Part shown: piece after piece, positions 22,316 through 33,393 of the stretch
Layout of the letters: every line of letters begins with the position of its first letter
Numbering within the stretch: the first letter of the stretch is position 1
Origin: Haematobia irritans
Lineage: Eukaryota > Arthropoda > Insecta > Diptera > Muscidae
Direction of reading: 5' to 3'
Length of the DNA stretch: 64,000 nt
NCBI RefSeq assembly: GCF_050003625.1
Contig: NC_134398.1
Span: forward strand, 103,890,404-103,954,403
Notes under the pieces: model-generated
The model's input: the letters and a program-made list of their open reading frames with translations, nothing else
The model's database searches: none
Told to the model about the DNA's origin: nothing
Program-made: the position numbers and the translations under genes

Positions 22316-25300
22316 TCATGCTGAAAATAATTTGACGATTTTTGTGATGGGTCTATTAATTGTACCACGAGACGTACGAATATCAACTACTCTGGTATTT
22401 TGGTCAGTCCCGGGATAAGTTTTTACGATGCGACCCATTGCCCAGTCAGTCGGAGGAAATCTCTCATCTTTTATGACCACGAGATCATTTTCTTTAATAT
22501 TTTCTTGTTGATGCTTCCATTTTGTACGACGGTGTAATTCATTAAGGTATTCTAGCTTCCACCTTCTACAAAAATATTGAGAAATAATTTTAAGACGTTG
22601 CCACCGATTTGCAAGCGTAACATTCTGATCTGAAATATCAGGCTCCGCTGGCGCCAACATGGATGTACCAATCAGAAAATGGCCAGGAGTCAAAGGGGAC
22701 AAGTCATTAGGGTCATCACTAGCCTTACTTAATGGTCTTGAGTTTAGACAAGTTTCAATGCGTGCCAATATAGTGGAAAGTTCTTCGAACGTAAAGCTCA
22801 TACTAGGAATGAATTTGCGCAAATGAGTTTTAAAGGATTTCACGCCCGCTTCCCACAAACCACCCATGTGAGGAGCGCCAGGAGGTATAAATTTCCAATT
22901 AAGGTCATTATGCGAATATTGTTGCAGTGTTTCTGCTTGCAGAGTCTTCATAAACTCGAGCCGATCTTTTTTGAATAGAGCAGCCGCTCCCGTAAAATTC
23001 TTCCCATTGTCGGAATAAATGCAAGAAGGGCAGCCTCGTCGAGCAATAAATCTCGCAAAAGCCGCAAGAAAAGACTGCGAGGATAGATCACTTGTAGCTT
23101 CTAAATGAACAGCTTTTGTCGCAAAACATACGAAAATACATACGTAGCCCTTTGTTATTAAACAAACCCGAGTTTTGTAATTTTTTATATCGAAGGGTCC
23201 AGCAAAGTCAACCCCTGTATTAGTAAATGGTCGGGAAAGAAAAGTTCGCTCAGGTGGAAGTGAGGCCATTATCTGAGACTGGGTGTGTCTCTTAAACAAA
23301 ATGCATGTTTTACAATTGCGTATAACCTTCTTCACTAAAGGTTTTAGTCTGAATATCCAGAATTCAGATCTCAGGGATTGGGTCATCAATTGATTTCCCC
23401 CGTGTATTGTAATTTTATGAGTAAATTCAACAAGAAGTTGTGTTAAACGTGCTTCGTAAGGTAAAATAATAGGGTGCCTTTCATTATAAGTCAATGCAGG
23501 CGATTGAACAAGCCGCCCATTGGATCGCATTATACCACCAGAGTCTAAAAACGGATTCATAGTTAATAAACTGCTACTGGATGAAATTCTAATTTTATTT
23601 TCCAAGTTTGCATATTCCTTTGCAAAGTAGTGTTTTTGGGTCATGATTATTATACGACGTTTCACGTCTAAAATTTCTTCAGGCCTGATCTCATCAGATC
23701 TAATTCTAAGATGTGTACGATTTGAGCCGGTATTTCGCCAAAAGCGCAAAGCATAACACAATACACGATAAGCATGTGACAGCGAAGAAAATCTTATTAA
23801 AGGGTCTTCGAATGTAGTGGTTGTCAAAACTTTCACAGCTTTTGCTTCTAGATTTGTATCTCCCAGAATTTCATATGCTGGCCACCTATCTTTAGGCAAC
23901 TTAAGCCATTGGGGCCCATGCCACCACAACGCATGATTATTCAGATCAGACGGTGAACAACCTCTACTAGCTAGATCGGCTGGATTACTTTCAGAGTCAA
24001 CGTGTTGCCAATTATGATTACCAACATTCTCTAAGATTTCTGAAACACGATTACCAACAAAGGTACTCCAATTGCATGGAGGCTTTTTCAACCAAGCTAA
24101 AACAATCGTTGAATCTGTCCAAAAATGAGTCGTCAAATCGGAGATCGGAAGTTTTGCAATTACTGTGGATGCTAACTTCGAAAGTAAAACAGCACCACAC
24201 AATTCAAGACGTGGCAATGAAATCTTTTTTATAGGAGCGACTCTAGTCTTAGCCGTTAGAAGATGAGTGTCTACTTGTTTATTAATGTGTTCTACCCTAA
24301 TGTATAAAGTGGCTCCATAAGCGCTTTCAGACGCATCGCAGAAGCCATGAATCTCTACATTGGACTGGGGAGTGAAGTTAATCCATCGAGGAATTTTTAC
24401 TAATTCTACTGCAGCACTATGTTTTACAAAATTTTTCCAATTCATGAGTGTAACTGGCTTCAACGTGTCATCCCAGTCAACTTTATCAAGCCATATTTGT
24501 TGCATGACTAATTTGGCCACGATAACAACTGGTGCCAACCAACCACACGGGTCAAATAACTTTGCGATTGCGGATAAAACTTCACGTTTCGTATAGTTTG
24601 ACCTAAGTTCCATGGATGGAGGAGTAAAGGTAAAACAATCACCTGAAATGTTCCATCTGATACCTAGGGTCTTTGTAGATGAGTCTTCAGACAAATCTAA
24701 CCAGTTTACTGGAAGTAATTGATCTTTCGGCAAATCTTGAATGATGTTGTGATTATTAGTAGTCCATTTCATAAGTTGAAACCCTGCGGATTCCAAAGCT
24801 AAGATCAACTGCTTTCTAGATGTTATAGCATCTTCTATTGTGTGTGCCCCTGCTAACACATCATCAACATAAAGATTTTCTTGAAGAATTTTTGAAGCTA
24901 AAGGGTATGTGTCAGCAACATCTTCAGCGAGTTGAAGAAGTGTACGAATTGCAAGAAAAGGCGCGCAATTGACTCCAAATGTAACTGTTAAGAGTTCATA
25001 ATCTTCTAGTGTTTCAGTGGGCGATTTCCGAAAAAGTATACGTTGAAACTGTGTCTGAGACGAATCAAGAAGGATCTGCCTGTACATTTTTGTAATGTCG
25101 GCATTATAAACGTATTTGAAGAACCTCCATTTCAATATTTGCAAAACAAGGTCTTGTTGCAGTATGGGACCCGTAAACAAGTTATCATTGAGGCTACGTT
25201 TGTTGGACGAAGGACTGGAGGCATTAAAAACTACTCTAAGTTTTGTTGTGAGTCGATCTGGTTTGATAACCGCATGATGGGGCAAATAGTAATTTGGGGT

Positions 25301-27625
25301 CTTAGCAATTTCATGAGGCGTTATCTTCCTCATGTGTCCCAGTTCCAAATATTCTAAAATGGTTTTGTCATATAATTCTTTTATATCAGGTGTTCTCATT
25401 AGTTTTCGCTCCATTCTATAGAATTGAGCCATTGCAATATTCCGAGAACTTCCCAACTCTTCACAATTTTTAAATGGTAGTGTCACAATGTACCTGCCAT
25501 TTTCGCTTCTTTTTGTGGTTTGTTTGAAATGATTTTCGCAAAATGTGTCATCTTCAGACCTCAAAATACTTTTGGGGGTCTCCTCCATCTCCCAAAATCG
25601 TGTGAGTATGCTTTCAATAGAAATTGTATTGTGTAAAGAAATTTTATTATGATCATATGTTCCCTTGGTTATCGGTCCACCGATAATCCATCCGAATACT
25701 GTTTTTTGTGCAATAAGTGAACCGATTGACTTCATAGGAGTTGTAATATCAAAAATTAAGGGTCCTATGTCCATACCAATTAGGAGATCAACCGGTTGGC
25801 TAATGTGAAAGTTTGGATCTGCCAATTCAAGGTTGACAAAATCGCTCAGCTGAGTCAAACCCAAGTTTCGTGTCGGCAAATTTGATGGCAAAGTTTTTAA
25901 AACAGGGGCCCAGACGTCTAATTCAAATCTAGGTTCCAACCGCGAACGCAAAGAGAAAAGACAAGATTTTGTAGATGTTTCTGATAGTATTTGACTGACC
26001 CCCGTTACATGAACTAAATTTCTTTTGGACGGAAGAGTCAATTTATTTTTAAGTTTTTCAGTAATGAATGTCGACTGTGATCCAGAGTCAATAATAGCTC
26101 TAGCATCATACAATTGCCCTCGAGATTCAATTTGGACAAGAGCTGTAAAAAGTAGAGTGCCACCAGGATGATTCTCCCAAGTTCGATCATTCTGGAGGGT
26201 CAAAGTTGTAACATTGTTTTCCAAGCTAGGTGTGGACTGTATTTGTGTTGTCAGAGCAGCAGCACTGGTACAAGGTCGTACTGCCTCTGTCGATGGATCT
26301 TGTGAATAAGGTTGGGATTGTATACCCTTATGTAACATAGTGTGATGTTTCATATTACATTCTCTGCAATTATACTTGCTTTTGCAATCTTTTATCCCAT
26401 GGCTGGATGAAAGACAATTATAGCAGAGATGTGAAACTTTAACCACATGAATTCGGTCATTGATATTCTTTTCTATAAACTTTGGACAATCTCGGATAAA
26501 ATGTTGTGCCTTACAAAGATGGCATTGTTGTTTGGTCATATTTTGGTTCCTGGATACCAAATTCGCATTAAATTTACTTTTTTCCCCATAACTTTGTGTC
26601 TTTTGTGAAATATTTGTATGAAAACTCTTTACGAACTTCCCTTTATCAAATCTGCTTTGATTATTATCATATTTATTTTGAATCTGCTTGTTGAGAATTG
26701 GCTTGATATTGCCAACTGACTCAAGCGTTTTGAATTTATGGGTCAGAAATTTGTCAAATTTTTCCCAACTTGGTAGTATTTTACAATCATCAAGTGTATT
26801 TTCAAATTCTTCAAGGAAGGATCTTGGTAACTTTGACGAACATAAGTAAATTAAAATTGGATCCCATTCCTTTACTTCGACCCCAATTGTTTCCAGAGTT
26901 TGCATGCAACTATTTACGGTTCTTTGCAATTTCTGTAAAGTGTGACTTGATTCTAGCGTTACATTTGGAAGATTAAATAGAATTTTCAACTGTTCGTTCA
27001 CCTGCATTCTTCGATTTTCGTAGCGATCAGTTAAGTTTTTCCACGCCAATGAAAAGCCCTCGTTAGTCAGAGGGACATTGCTTATTATTTCCCTAGCTTC
27101 ACCGGCTGTTTTTTGAGTTAAATGAAAAAGTTTTTCAACATTGCTTAATCTCGAATTTTTTATGTAAATTGCCGAAAAAAGATCCCTAAACGTGGGCCAT
27201 GATGTATATCCCCCTTTGAAAACATCAGTGTCACAAGGAGGTAGCCGTAAGGCTGGAGAAAAATCCCCATCAAAGGGTCGATGAGTCACTGATGATTCTC
27301 TTTGTGATTCTTCTTTGGCAGCATCTTCCTTTAACGCAAGAATATCAGCATTCACAGAACTCATTACTCGCTTATATGCCTCCATGGCTTCACTATAATG
27401 GGTCCGAAGTTGTGTCTTGTCAATGGGTCTTTCCCCCTCCGTCTGTTCATGATTTCGACAGTCTAAATATGACTTCTTTACATTTTTCCACAGGGTTTCA
27501 ATTTCTGCTCGTATGGCCTCAAGCGAATGAATATCACCCGTTGTGGTCGCGACAGCATAAGTACTTTCAAAATCATTGAGGTCGTTGATGCAATTGGCAA
27601 ATCTTTCGCTTTTTACTTTTTCCAT
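22316..27625 (-). CDS. gag-pol: BEL-1 Gag-Pol polyprotein, intact
   Basis: A 1769-residue frame in BEL/Pao order. The Gag domain covers roughly 1-330, with LPPCDTDVFKGGYTSWPTFR near 130. A zinc-knuckle triplet spans 368-432. The aspartic protease has its catalytic Asp at 513 (IIDSGSQSTF). Reverse transcriptase carries YVDD at 919-922. RNase H shows CDASESAYG (Asp 1097) and WTDST. Integrase has an HKITIHGG...CKTC zinc site, Asp 1473 (GVDFAGPF), Asp 1539 (YSDNGKNF) and Glu 1592 (LWEAGVKSF). All catalytic residues are present and no stop interrupts it. The product would form cytoplasmic particles, copy the RNA and insert the DNA. The ATG is the first in frame. Confidence 0.97.
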   Translation of the reverse strand: MEKVKSERFANCINDLNDFESTYAVATTTGDIHSLEAIRAEIETLWKNVKKSYLDCRNHEQTEGERPIDKTQLRTHYSEAMEAYKRVMSSVNADILALKEDAAKEESQRESSVTHRPFDGDFSPALRLPPCDTDVFKGGYTSWPTFRDLFSAIYIKNSRLSNVEKLFHLTQKTAGEAREIISNVPLTNEGFSLAWKNLTDRYENRRMQVNEQLKILFNLPNVTLESSHTLQKLQRTVNSCMQTLETIGVEVKEWDPILIYLCSSKLPRSFLEEFENTLDDCKILPSWEKFDKFLTHKFKTLESVGNIKPILNKQIQNKYDNNQSRFDKGKFVKSFHTNISQKTQSYGEKSKFNANLVSRNQNMTKQQCHLCKAQHFIRDCPKFIEKNINDRIHVVKVSHLCYNCLSSSHGIKDCKSKYNCRECNMKHHTMLHKGIQSQPYSQDPSTEAVRPCTSAAALTTQIQSTPSLENNVTTLTLQNDRTWENHPGGTLLFTALVQIESRGQLYDARAIIDSGSQSTFITEKLKNKLTLPSKRNLVHVTGVSQILSETSTKSCLFSLRSRLEPRFELDVWAPVLKTLPSNLPTRNLGLTQLSDFVNLELADPNFHISQPVDLLIGMDIGPLIFDITTPMKSIGSLIAQKTVFGWIIGGPITKGTYDHNKISLHNTISIESILTRFWEMEETPKSILRSEDDTFCENHFKQTTKRSENGRYIVTLPFKNCEELGSSRNIAMAQFYRMERKLMRTPDIKELYDKTILEYLELGHMRKITPHEIAKTPNYYLPHHAVIKPDRLTTKLRVVFNASSPSSNKRSLNDNLFTGPILQQDLVLQILKWRFFKYVYNADITKMYRQILLDSSQTQFQRILFRKSPTETLEDYELLTVTFGVNCAPFLAIRTLLQLAEDVADTYPLASKILQENLYVDDVLAGAHTIEDAITSRKQLILALESAGFQLMKWTTNNHNIIQDLPKDQLLPVNWLDLSEDSSTKTLGIRWNISGDCFTFTPPSMELRSNYTKREVLSAIAKLFDPCGWLAPVVIVAKLVMQQIWLDKVDWDDTLKPVTLMNWKNFVKHSAAVELVKIPRWINFTPQSNVEIHGFCDASESAYGATLYIRVEHINKQVDTHLLTAKTRVAPIKKISLPRLELCGAVLLSKLASTVIAKLPISDLTTHFWTDSTIVLAWLKKPPCNWSTFVGNRVSEILENVGNHNWQHVDSESNPADLASRGCSPSDLNNHALWWHGPQWLKLPKDRWPAYEILGDTNLEAKAVKVLTTTTFEDPLIRFSSLSHAYRVLCYALRFWRNTGSNRTHLRIRSDEIRPEEILDVKRRIIIMTQKHYFAKEYANLENKIRISSSSSLLTMNPFLDSGGIMRSNGRLVQSPALTYNERHPIILPYEARLTQLLVEFTHKITIHGGNQLMTQSLRSEFWIFRLKPLVKKVIRNCKTCILFKRHTQSQIMASLPPERTFLSRPFTNTGVDFAGPFDIKNYKTRVCLITKGYVCIFVCFATKAVHLEATSDLSSQSFLAAFARFIARRGCPSCIYSDNGKNFTGAAALFKKDRLEFMKTLQAETLQQYSHNDLNWKFIPPGAPHMGGLWEAGVKSFKTHLRKFIPSMSFTFEELSTILARIETCLNSRPLSKASDDPNDLSPLTPGHFLIGTSMLAPAEPDISDQNVTLANRWQRLKIISQYFCRRWKLEYLNELHRRTKWKHQQENIKENDLVVIKDERFPPTDWAMGRIVKTYPGTDQNTRVVDIRTSRGTINRPITKIVKLFSA

Positions 27626-29505
27626 TTTGTGCTGTTTAATATCTTACTTCAAGGTTTTCAATTTTTCGAAATCCTCGTGAAGATTGACACAAGTTGTAGA
27701 ATGCAATTCGGAATAAAACTTCTTTTCAAAAAAGAACACTTTTTTGAAAGAGTTTTTTTTTCGAAATTTAAATTAAACGCCAAAAGTTGTTTTTTTTTTT
27801 TGATGAAAGTACTCGCACACAACTTAGAATTTCAGTCTTTATCTTATTCAAAATTAATTTTCTCCCAATTCAGTTAAGCAATTTTTCCAAAAACGGATGA
27901 AATATAACCAATTCGTCTTGGGTCACTATGGCGTAGAAACTACAGTTAACGAGGGTCAAATATCCACCTGCTATGAAAATTTCACGAAACCGACAATGGA
28001 GATGAACGATTCAAAATGCAAAAATTTTACCAATTTTCGCTGAATGTTTGAAAGTTTAATAAACTTGATAGCGCGGGATATAATTTCGTGAGAGTCGGAG
28101 ATTATATTTTTTATCGGCTAATTGTTTTTGACAAATATCAACACAACTTTCGAAGAAATTTTTATCCAATTTTGATTAAAGTTGAATTTTAATGCAACAT
28201 GAAAAAAAACAATTCAAACACAACAGCCAATTTTTCATGTTCTTACATAAGAAAACCATAAGAAACAAGAAACAAATTGGTACGAAAATCCACACAAAAA
28301 AATCCAGAAAATGTGATAGTAGTCATCACAAAATTTTTCCAAATTTTCACCAGCGTGATTGATAATCGAATATTAAATATTCTCAAAGTCCAGGGATGAT
28401 GAGACAAGTATCAAGAAAACCAAATTAAGTTTAATTATTTTCAAAATGTTGACTTAAGTCTTTTTCCAAAAAAAAAATTATTTAAGTTGTTTTGCAAAAA
28501 ATTTACCGAATATGTTTTTATGTGGAATGGAAAAATTTACATAAATGTCAATGTGTCAAAAGGTAGTTGAAAATGCGAGCGAGTCAAAAATATGGTGGGT
28601 CAACAACTTCACCAACATAAATCGCCAAATATTACACGCAACAACAAGTCTACAGCACGAAACAAGTACAGCATACCGGGTAATACATGGATCGCCAGAT
28701 CTTTCTCTTATGTACAAGGAAAGGGAGAGTCAAAGCCGCCCAATATTCTCTCCTTGTATCGTGCACAAATAAAATGAAAAAAATGGTACTCACTTTGGAT
28801 GTATATGTGTATGTGTGTAATGTGTGGTTGTGTACTTGCGCGGGAATAGGGTCGCTGGTGTGTCTGTCCACTTCTGAAATTCCGTTGCAACGGGAATTTA
28901 CTGGCAGGTTAAATTTTTGATTATGTAATTCTTTGATTACGTAACCGAAACTACCGAGTTGGCACTATGTTAAATTGTTCTTGCACTAGGCTCACAATGT
29001 TTTTGAGATTTAAAATTTTCAGACTATTTTTAGTTTTTACTACAAAAAATTTTCTGTAAACATCCACTTATTGAATTTACAAATTTTCTTGAATTTTTTC
29101 ACTTTTTTAACAACTTTTGTTTTTGTAGCTCACAATTTTTATTCCAATACAATTTTTTCTTAGATCCAACCACACAATTTTGAGAGTTTTCACAGGTAAG
29201 TGTAAGAAATGTTTTTATTATTTTGCTTTTTATTATTTCTAGGGGAATTTTGCAATATTAGCACGTAAGTATAACACAATTTTGACGTTAAATTTTTTTC
29301 AATTAATCCAAGTCTATTTTATTTTTTATAATTTTGTTAATTTTGTAGTACAGTGTAATTTCCAAAATCAACTTTGTCCATCTTCAATTGCTATTTCACA
29401 AATTTTATTTTCTCACTATAACAAGTCTTTTTAATTTTCACTTAATTTTCTGTTTGTCCAAAGTATTATTAGCAAAAACACAATTCGGCTTCGAATGGAC
29501 CAAAA
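27626..29505 (-). promoter_or_regulatory. BEL-1 5' leader with primer-binding site and candidate splice donors
   Basis: On the minus strand, just inside the 5' LTR, TTTTGGTCCATTCGAAGCCG looks like the complement of a tRNA 3' end; BEL-2 has TTTGGTCCTTCGAACCGG at the same place. Donor-like GTGAGT (28793-28788) and GTAAGA (27648-27643) could feed the acceptor at 22261. The 1.9-kb leader carries no long frame. Confidence 0.6.
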
Positions 29506-30400
29506 TGTTTTTTACCACGGTTTTGGTTTCCAAAAAAGTTAGATGCAGGATTTTAATTCAATGTGTGGTTTGTAGTTTTATTGTTTGTTGTATTTATTCT
29601 AGGCAAATTAGAGACAACTTCAAGAATTATGCAATATTTTAGGTATATTAACACTAGATTTAAGTTATTTTAACTCATGTGCAATATTAGTTTATGGTAA
29701 GTATATAAATGTATTTCAATATTTTGTAGTTTTAACAATGTAGATTTAGTCCTTTTTATTACAACCAAGTGCAATATAAATCAAATGTGATATATGTACA
29801 AGTAGTTTTATGTAGTTTGTAGATTAGTTTTTAGGGAATCAATGTGCAATATTTACAAAATTTATGGGAAGGTGCAATAATAGGCGTAAGTAAATTATTT
29901 TATTCTTTTTTTATACAAATTTACTGGTAAGTTCAGATAAGTCTTTATGTATATAATTTACAGTTTTGTTGTTGTAATCTATGTCACTTTTTATATTCCC
30001 TTTGTTTATTACAGTTTCGTTGAGTTTGTATATTTTAATTCAAACAAATTTAAATTATTTTTTGTTCACACAATTTTAAGTTCACTTTATGTTTTAAGTT
30101 TTTAATCTTGGGTTTAACACTTTTGTTTTATATTTTTTTTTGTTTACTGTATTGGTCACGGGGAGAAGCGTACGCTTTGAAAAACCGACTTAGATTAACA
30201 AAAAAAGAAGAATCAATGTCATGGCCAGCCTGTTGAAAGTGAAGTTTGGCTCTCATTTACAACAACAATAGGCATGTACTAAAAGGGCTCATATGTATGT
30301 GTGACATTTGGAGCAAACCGCTATTTACATGCCTGTAGCATTTAAATAGCACACCATACAGAAACCAATAAGGTGCATAATTTTAGCACACCCTTCAACA
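29506..30400 (-). repeat. BEL-1 copy 1, 5' LTR
   Basis: 895 bp, TGTT...AACA, uninterrupted. On the minus strand it would hold the promoter. TSD GAAGG follows at 30401-30405. Confidence 0.95.
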
Positions 30401-30429
30401 GAAGGCAACCATCAAATTAATACATTATT

Positions 30430-31473
30430 CTATATTATACTAGGGTGGGGTGTAACCATAACTCCACTTCCGTTAGATTGAGGTTCCGACGAAATTTGCA
30501 AAATGGTTGCTTTCCTTTTACAAAATATAGGTATGGTAAGTAATAAAATGATCAAGATGGAAATTGTAGTGCTATTAGTAACTATACTTATTTTTTGGTA
30601 TTTATTTAAATCGGTAAAATTATCTTCAAATTTAATTTGTTTTATATATAAGTCTTCTAAATTCATTTCAGTAAATGTTTTATTTTCCTTAACTTTAGTT
30701 ATTAGGTTTGAAAGTACAGGTTTTTCTTTGTATGAAAATTTGTAGTTATAAAATGTTTTGTTTTCTACATTTATTTTGCAATTTTCGAACACAATTGGGA
30801 ATGTATAACTTGTGTTTAATTTACTTTCCTTACAGTTACAATCGTTACTAAAATTTTTATAAAAGTTTTTAAATAAAATTACTCCTGGTTTTATTTCTTT
30901 TATTTCTGTTGTTTTAAACTTTATAAATGTGCAACTTGACATATTTGTTTGTATAATACTTTTAATACAATTATCGTTAACAGTTTGCAAATTTTTATAC
31001 ATGTTAGTGATATTGGGATAAAATACGTTTTTATTACTATCTATGATTATCCGATTTGTTTCAAGGTATAAAGACTTGTTTTCTTTATTAGGGATTGGTT
31101 CAAGGATTATTTGGGAAAAGGATGAATTGGTAAATATGGGAATGGATAGGATAATGATTATTTGGTCTTTGTTGAAGGAAACGGCAACTTTTGTTTTTGA
31201 ATAAGTTTCGAAATTATCCACGATTTCTATTTCTACCTCGTCTAATAAGTCAGTTGGTATCACTCCTAGTTTACTCGTAAAAATTACCCTACCTATGTCG
31301 TCTATGTGGTTTTTTAGTAAATTTATGTCACTGTCTATTTGATAAACATGTCTAAGGAATACAACTTCGTCTTCTAAAGTAGATATTCTATTCTGTATTT
31401 CATAGCGAAATTTATTAATATACTTGCTAAAGATATATTGTTGTCTATTTATATGTGTGGTTAAATTGGTTAA
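30430..31473 (-). pseudogene. env: Errantivirus-like envelope fragment, unit 1
   Basis: A 347-residue open frame; the first ATG is at 31263, but the same frame is open upstream to a stop at 31474-31476. It has many N-glycosylation sequons, a Cys-containing ectodomain, a long hydrophobic segment near the C-terminus (ISILIILLLTIPIFC) and a short basic tail. This is the layout of the membrane-proximal half of an insect retrovirus envelope. The signal peptide and first part are missing. A primer-binding-like site follows directly upstream, so gag and pol have been lost. Assignment rests on overall layout and sequence character, not on a search. Confidence 0.7.
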
Positions 31474-31500
31474 CTATGAGTCGGCCAAAAAAATTCGCCA

Positions 31501-31677
31501 TGTTGCCGGGCGCCAAAATGTGACAACCTTCTTAGCGGATATGGTACAGAGATGTTAGGGCACAGCTTAGCTCGTCGGATGGGGTGGTTCTTTTCCGCTT
31601 TTGGGTTGTACATTTTTTAGATGTACCATATTGTTTTATAGGACCAGAGATGGGAACTCTAGCCCTGACTATGTGTA
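31501..31677 (-). mobile_element. Errantivirus primer-binding site and LTR edge, unit 1
   Basis: On the minus strand, GTCACA (an LTR 3' end in CA) is followed by TTT and TGGCGCCCGGCAACA (31515-31501), a tRNA-complementary site of the TGGCGCC class. The LTR starts at 31519 on the plus strand and is interrupted at 31676-31677 by TIR element family T. Confidence 0.55.
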
Positions 31678-33202
31678 CACTGAAAAAACAGTGAACCCTT
31701 TTCCATTGCAAAATGAACTAAACTGTAGTAATATTGACCATGACTTAACCCTTAAGATTTTTTTCAACTTGTCTAGTTTATAATTCTCTTAAATTTTAGT
31801 TAATCTATAACATTCTATTTTAGTTCATTTTTACAACACCATAAGATTTATATACCCCTACCAAGTTAAAATGTCAGTATTATTTTGGTTTACTTGCTTA
31901 TTTTTGGGAAACCCGATAATAAAAATTGGTTAACAGTCTCTTTCAAATGTCGACGACTAAACTATTTTTAAATCAATCATTCCACAGTACAGAGAAATTA
32001 AATAATTAAAGGAACAACAAACCTTTTTACTATTATGAAAATTTTCATACAATAAAATTAAACTTTCTTTAAGAAAAAGTACTTTATTACAAAAACTTAT
32101 GATGAAAGTTCTTAATACAATGTTTTTGTGAATGAAAATTATGACCACGTGGAACAAGAAAGTAGTTTATTTTAACTCGCTTTTTGGACATTTTGACTTT
32201 TTCTTAGTTTTTTTATTCATCGTAAGTATATTTTTCACATATCTTGCTGAAAAAAATGGAAGGAATAATGAAAATTGTTAAAAATTAACATGTAATAAAA
32301 TATAATTTTTTAGCTCATTAAATTAGCTTATAACTTACCATATTTGGGGGCATTTTATTAAATGGTGTAAGGAATTCAACTTTTCTTAGATAAACGTACC
32401 TCATAAAGTTTGTACCTGAAACAATTAGAGAAATAATGAATTAAGTAATATATTAACTCATAAAATTGTGTTGTTATCGATGTGAAGGACATAATACAAT
32501 AAATATTCTTGTTAAAAGAAAGCCAAAGCTTTAATATAAAACTTACCAATTCTCTATTACATTGTACGCTGAGGTTAAAAAGTTATCGAAATTCATTTGG
32601 GGTTACTCTGAAATTAAATATTTATTTTTTACATTAAATTTGTTTCCAAAAAATCTAATTAAAGAAATAATATGCATAAAAAAAAACTAAATATTCTGGT
32701 TAAAAGAATGTTAAAGAACGCTTACCAATTCATAAAAATGTTTCCAAATTGTTATTCTGAAATTAAATATCTGTTTTTTACGTTAAAAATATTAAATTGG
32801 TTTCCAAAAATATTTGATTAAAGTAATACTAAAATAAGGTATTAAAAACATGTAATTTTGATAATAAAAAGTTCATAAAAACGTAAATATTCTAATGAAA
32901 AGAAAGCCAATTTTTAAAAGAAAACATACCACTTCTCTATTAAATTATACGCTGAGGAGAAATATAAAAATTTGCCCGAATCCATCTGGGGTTGCTCTTA
33001 AATTAGATATTTTTTTACAATAAAGAAAAACATGAAACTGGTTAAAAAATAATAATAATTAGCAAATAATAATATACATAAAGAATATTATTTTTTAAAA
33101 GAAAACCACATTGAAAAAAGAACACTTACCTATTTATGATTAAACTATACGCTGAGGTGTAACAAACAATTTTCCACATTCATCTGGAGTTACTCTGAAA
33201 TT
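31678..33202. mobile_element. TIR element family T, copy truncated by the duplication junction
   Basis: Identical, with one substitution noted, to the left 1.5 kb of 44664-47365, then cut at 33203-33206 where sequence jumps back to R1. The left end is CACTGAAAAAACAGTG after TA. It carries the exon-like module array (32540-33200). Confidence 0.85.
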
Positions 33203-33393
33203 GAATGTATAATCTTAGAGCAATATTTCGATGTGTTACAAACATATACCCCCATCCTATGGTGGAGGGTATAATAAAATGAATCCTATAGTTTTGTTTT
33301 CAAGAATGTATGCTACTTCAATTTTATTCAATCTACTCCACTTTTTTCCAAAATCTACTTCACTCAATTTTTCACTAGCGGCAGCACTGAAGG
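33203..33393 (-). repeat. R1/hAT MITE right-end remnant at the duplication junction
   Basis: Repeats 19300-19490. It holds the hairpin end of R1 (to about 33278), then the right end of the hAT MITE with its TIR TAGCGGCAGCACTG and the BEL-1 TSD GAAGG (33389-33393). Confidence 0.85.

Larger units (their letters stand above)
19491..30400 (-). mobile_element. BEL/Pao LTR retrotransposon BEL-1, copy 1
   Basis: Complete element on the minus strand with a 5-bp TSD GAAGG (19486-19490 and 30401-30405). The LTRs start TGTTTTTTACC and end CCTTCAACA. The order on the minus strand is 5' LTR (29506-30400), primer-binding region, leader, Gag-Pol, accessory frame, polypurine tract, 3' LTR. Near-identical LTRs and an intact 1769-codon frame point to a young, possibly still autonomous element. 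Confidence 0.95.
19300..33202. repeat. Tandem segmental duplication, unit 1
   Basis: This 13.9-kb unit contains the right end of R1/hAT, BEL-1, an env fragment and part of TIR element family T. It repeats directly as 33203-46188. All three junctions share GAAT (19300-19303, 33203-33206, 46189-46192). Besides the 913-bp MITE I noted only five small differences: a T-run length near 21027, the bases at about 23397, 26854 and 32127, and one C near 29170. Confidence 0.92.
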
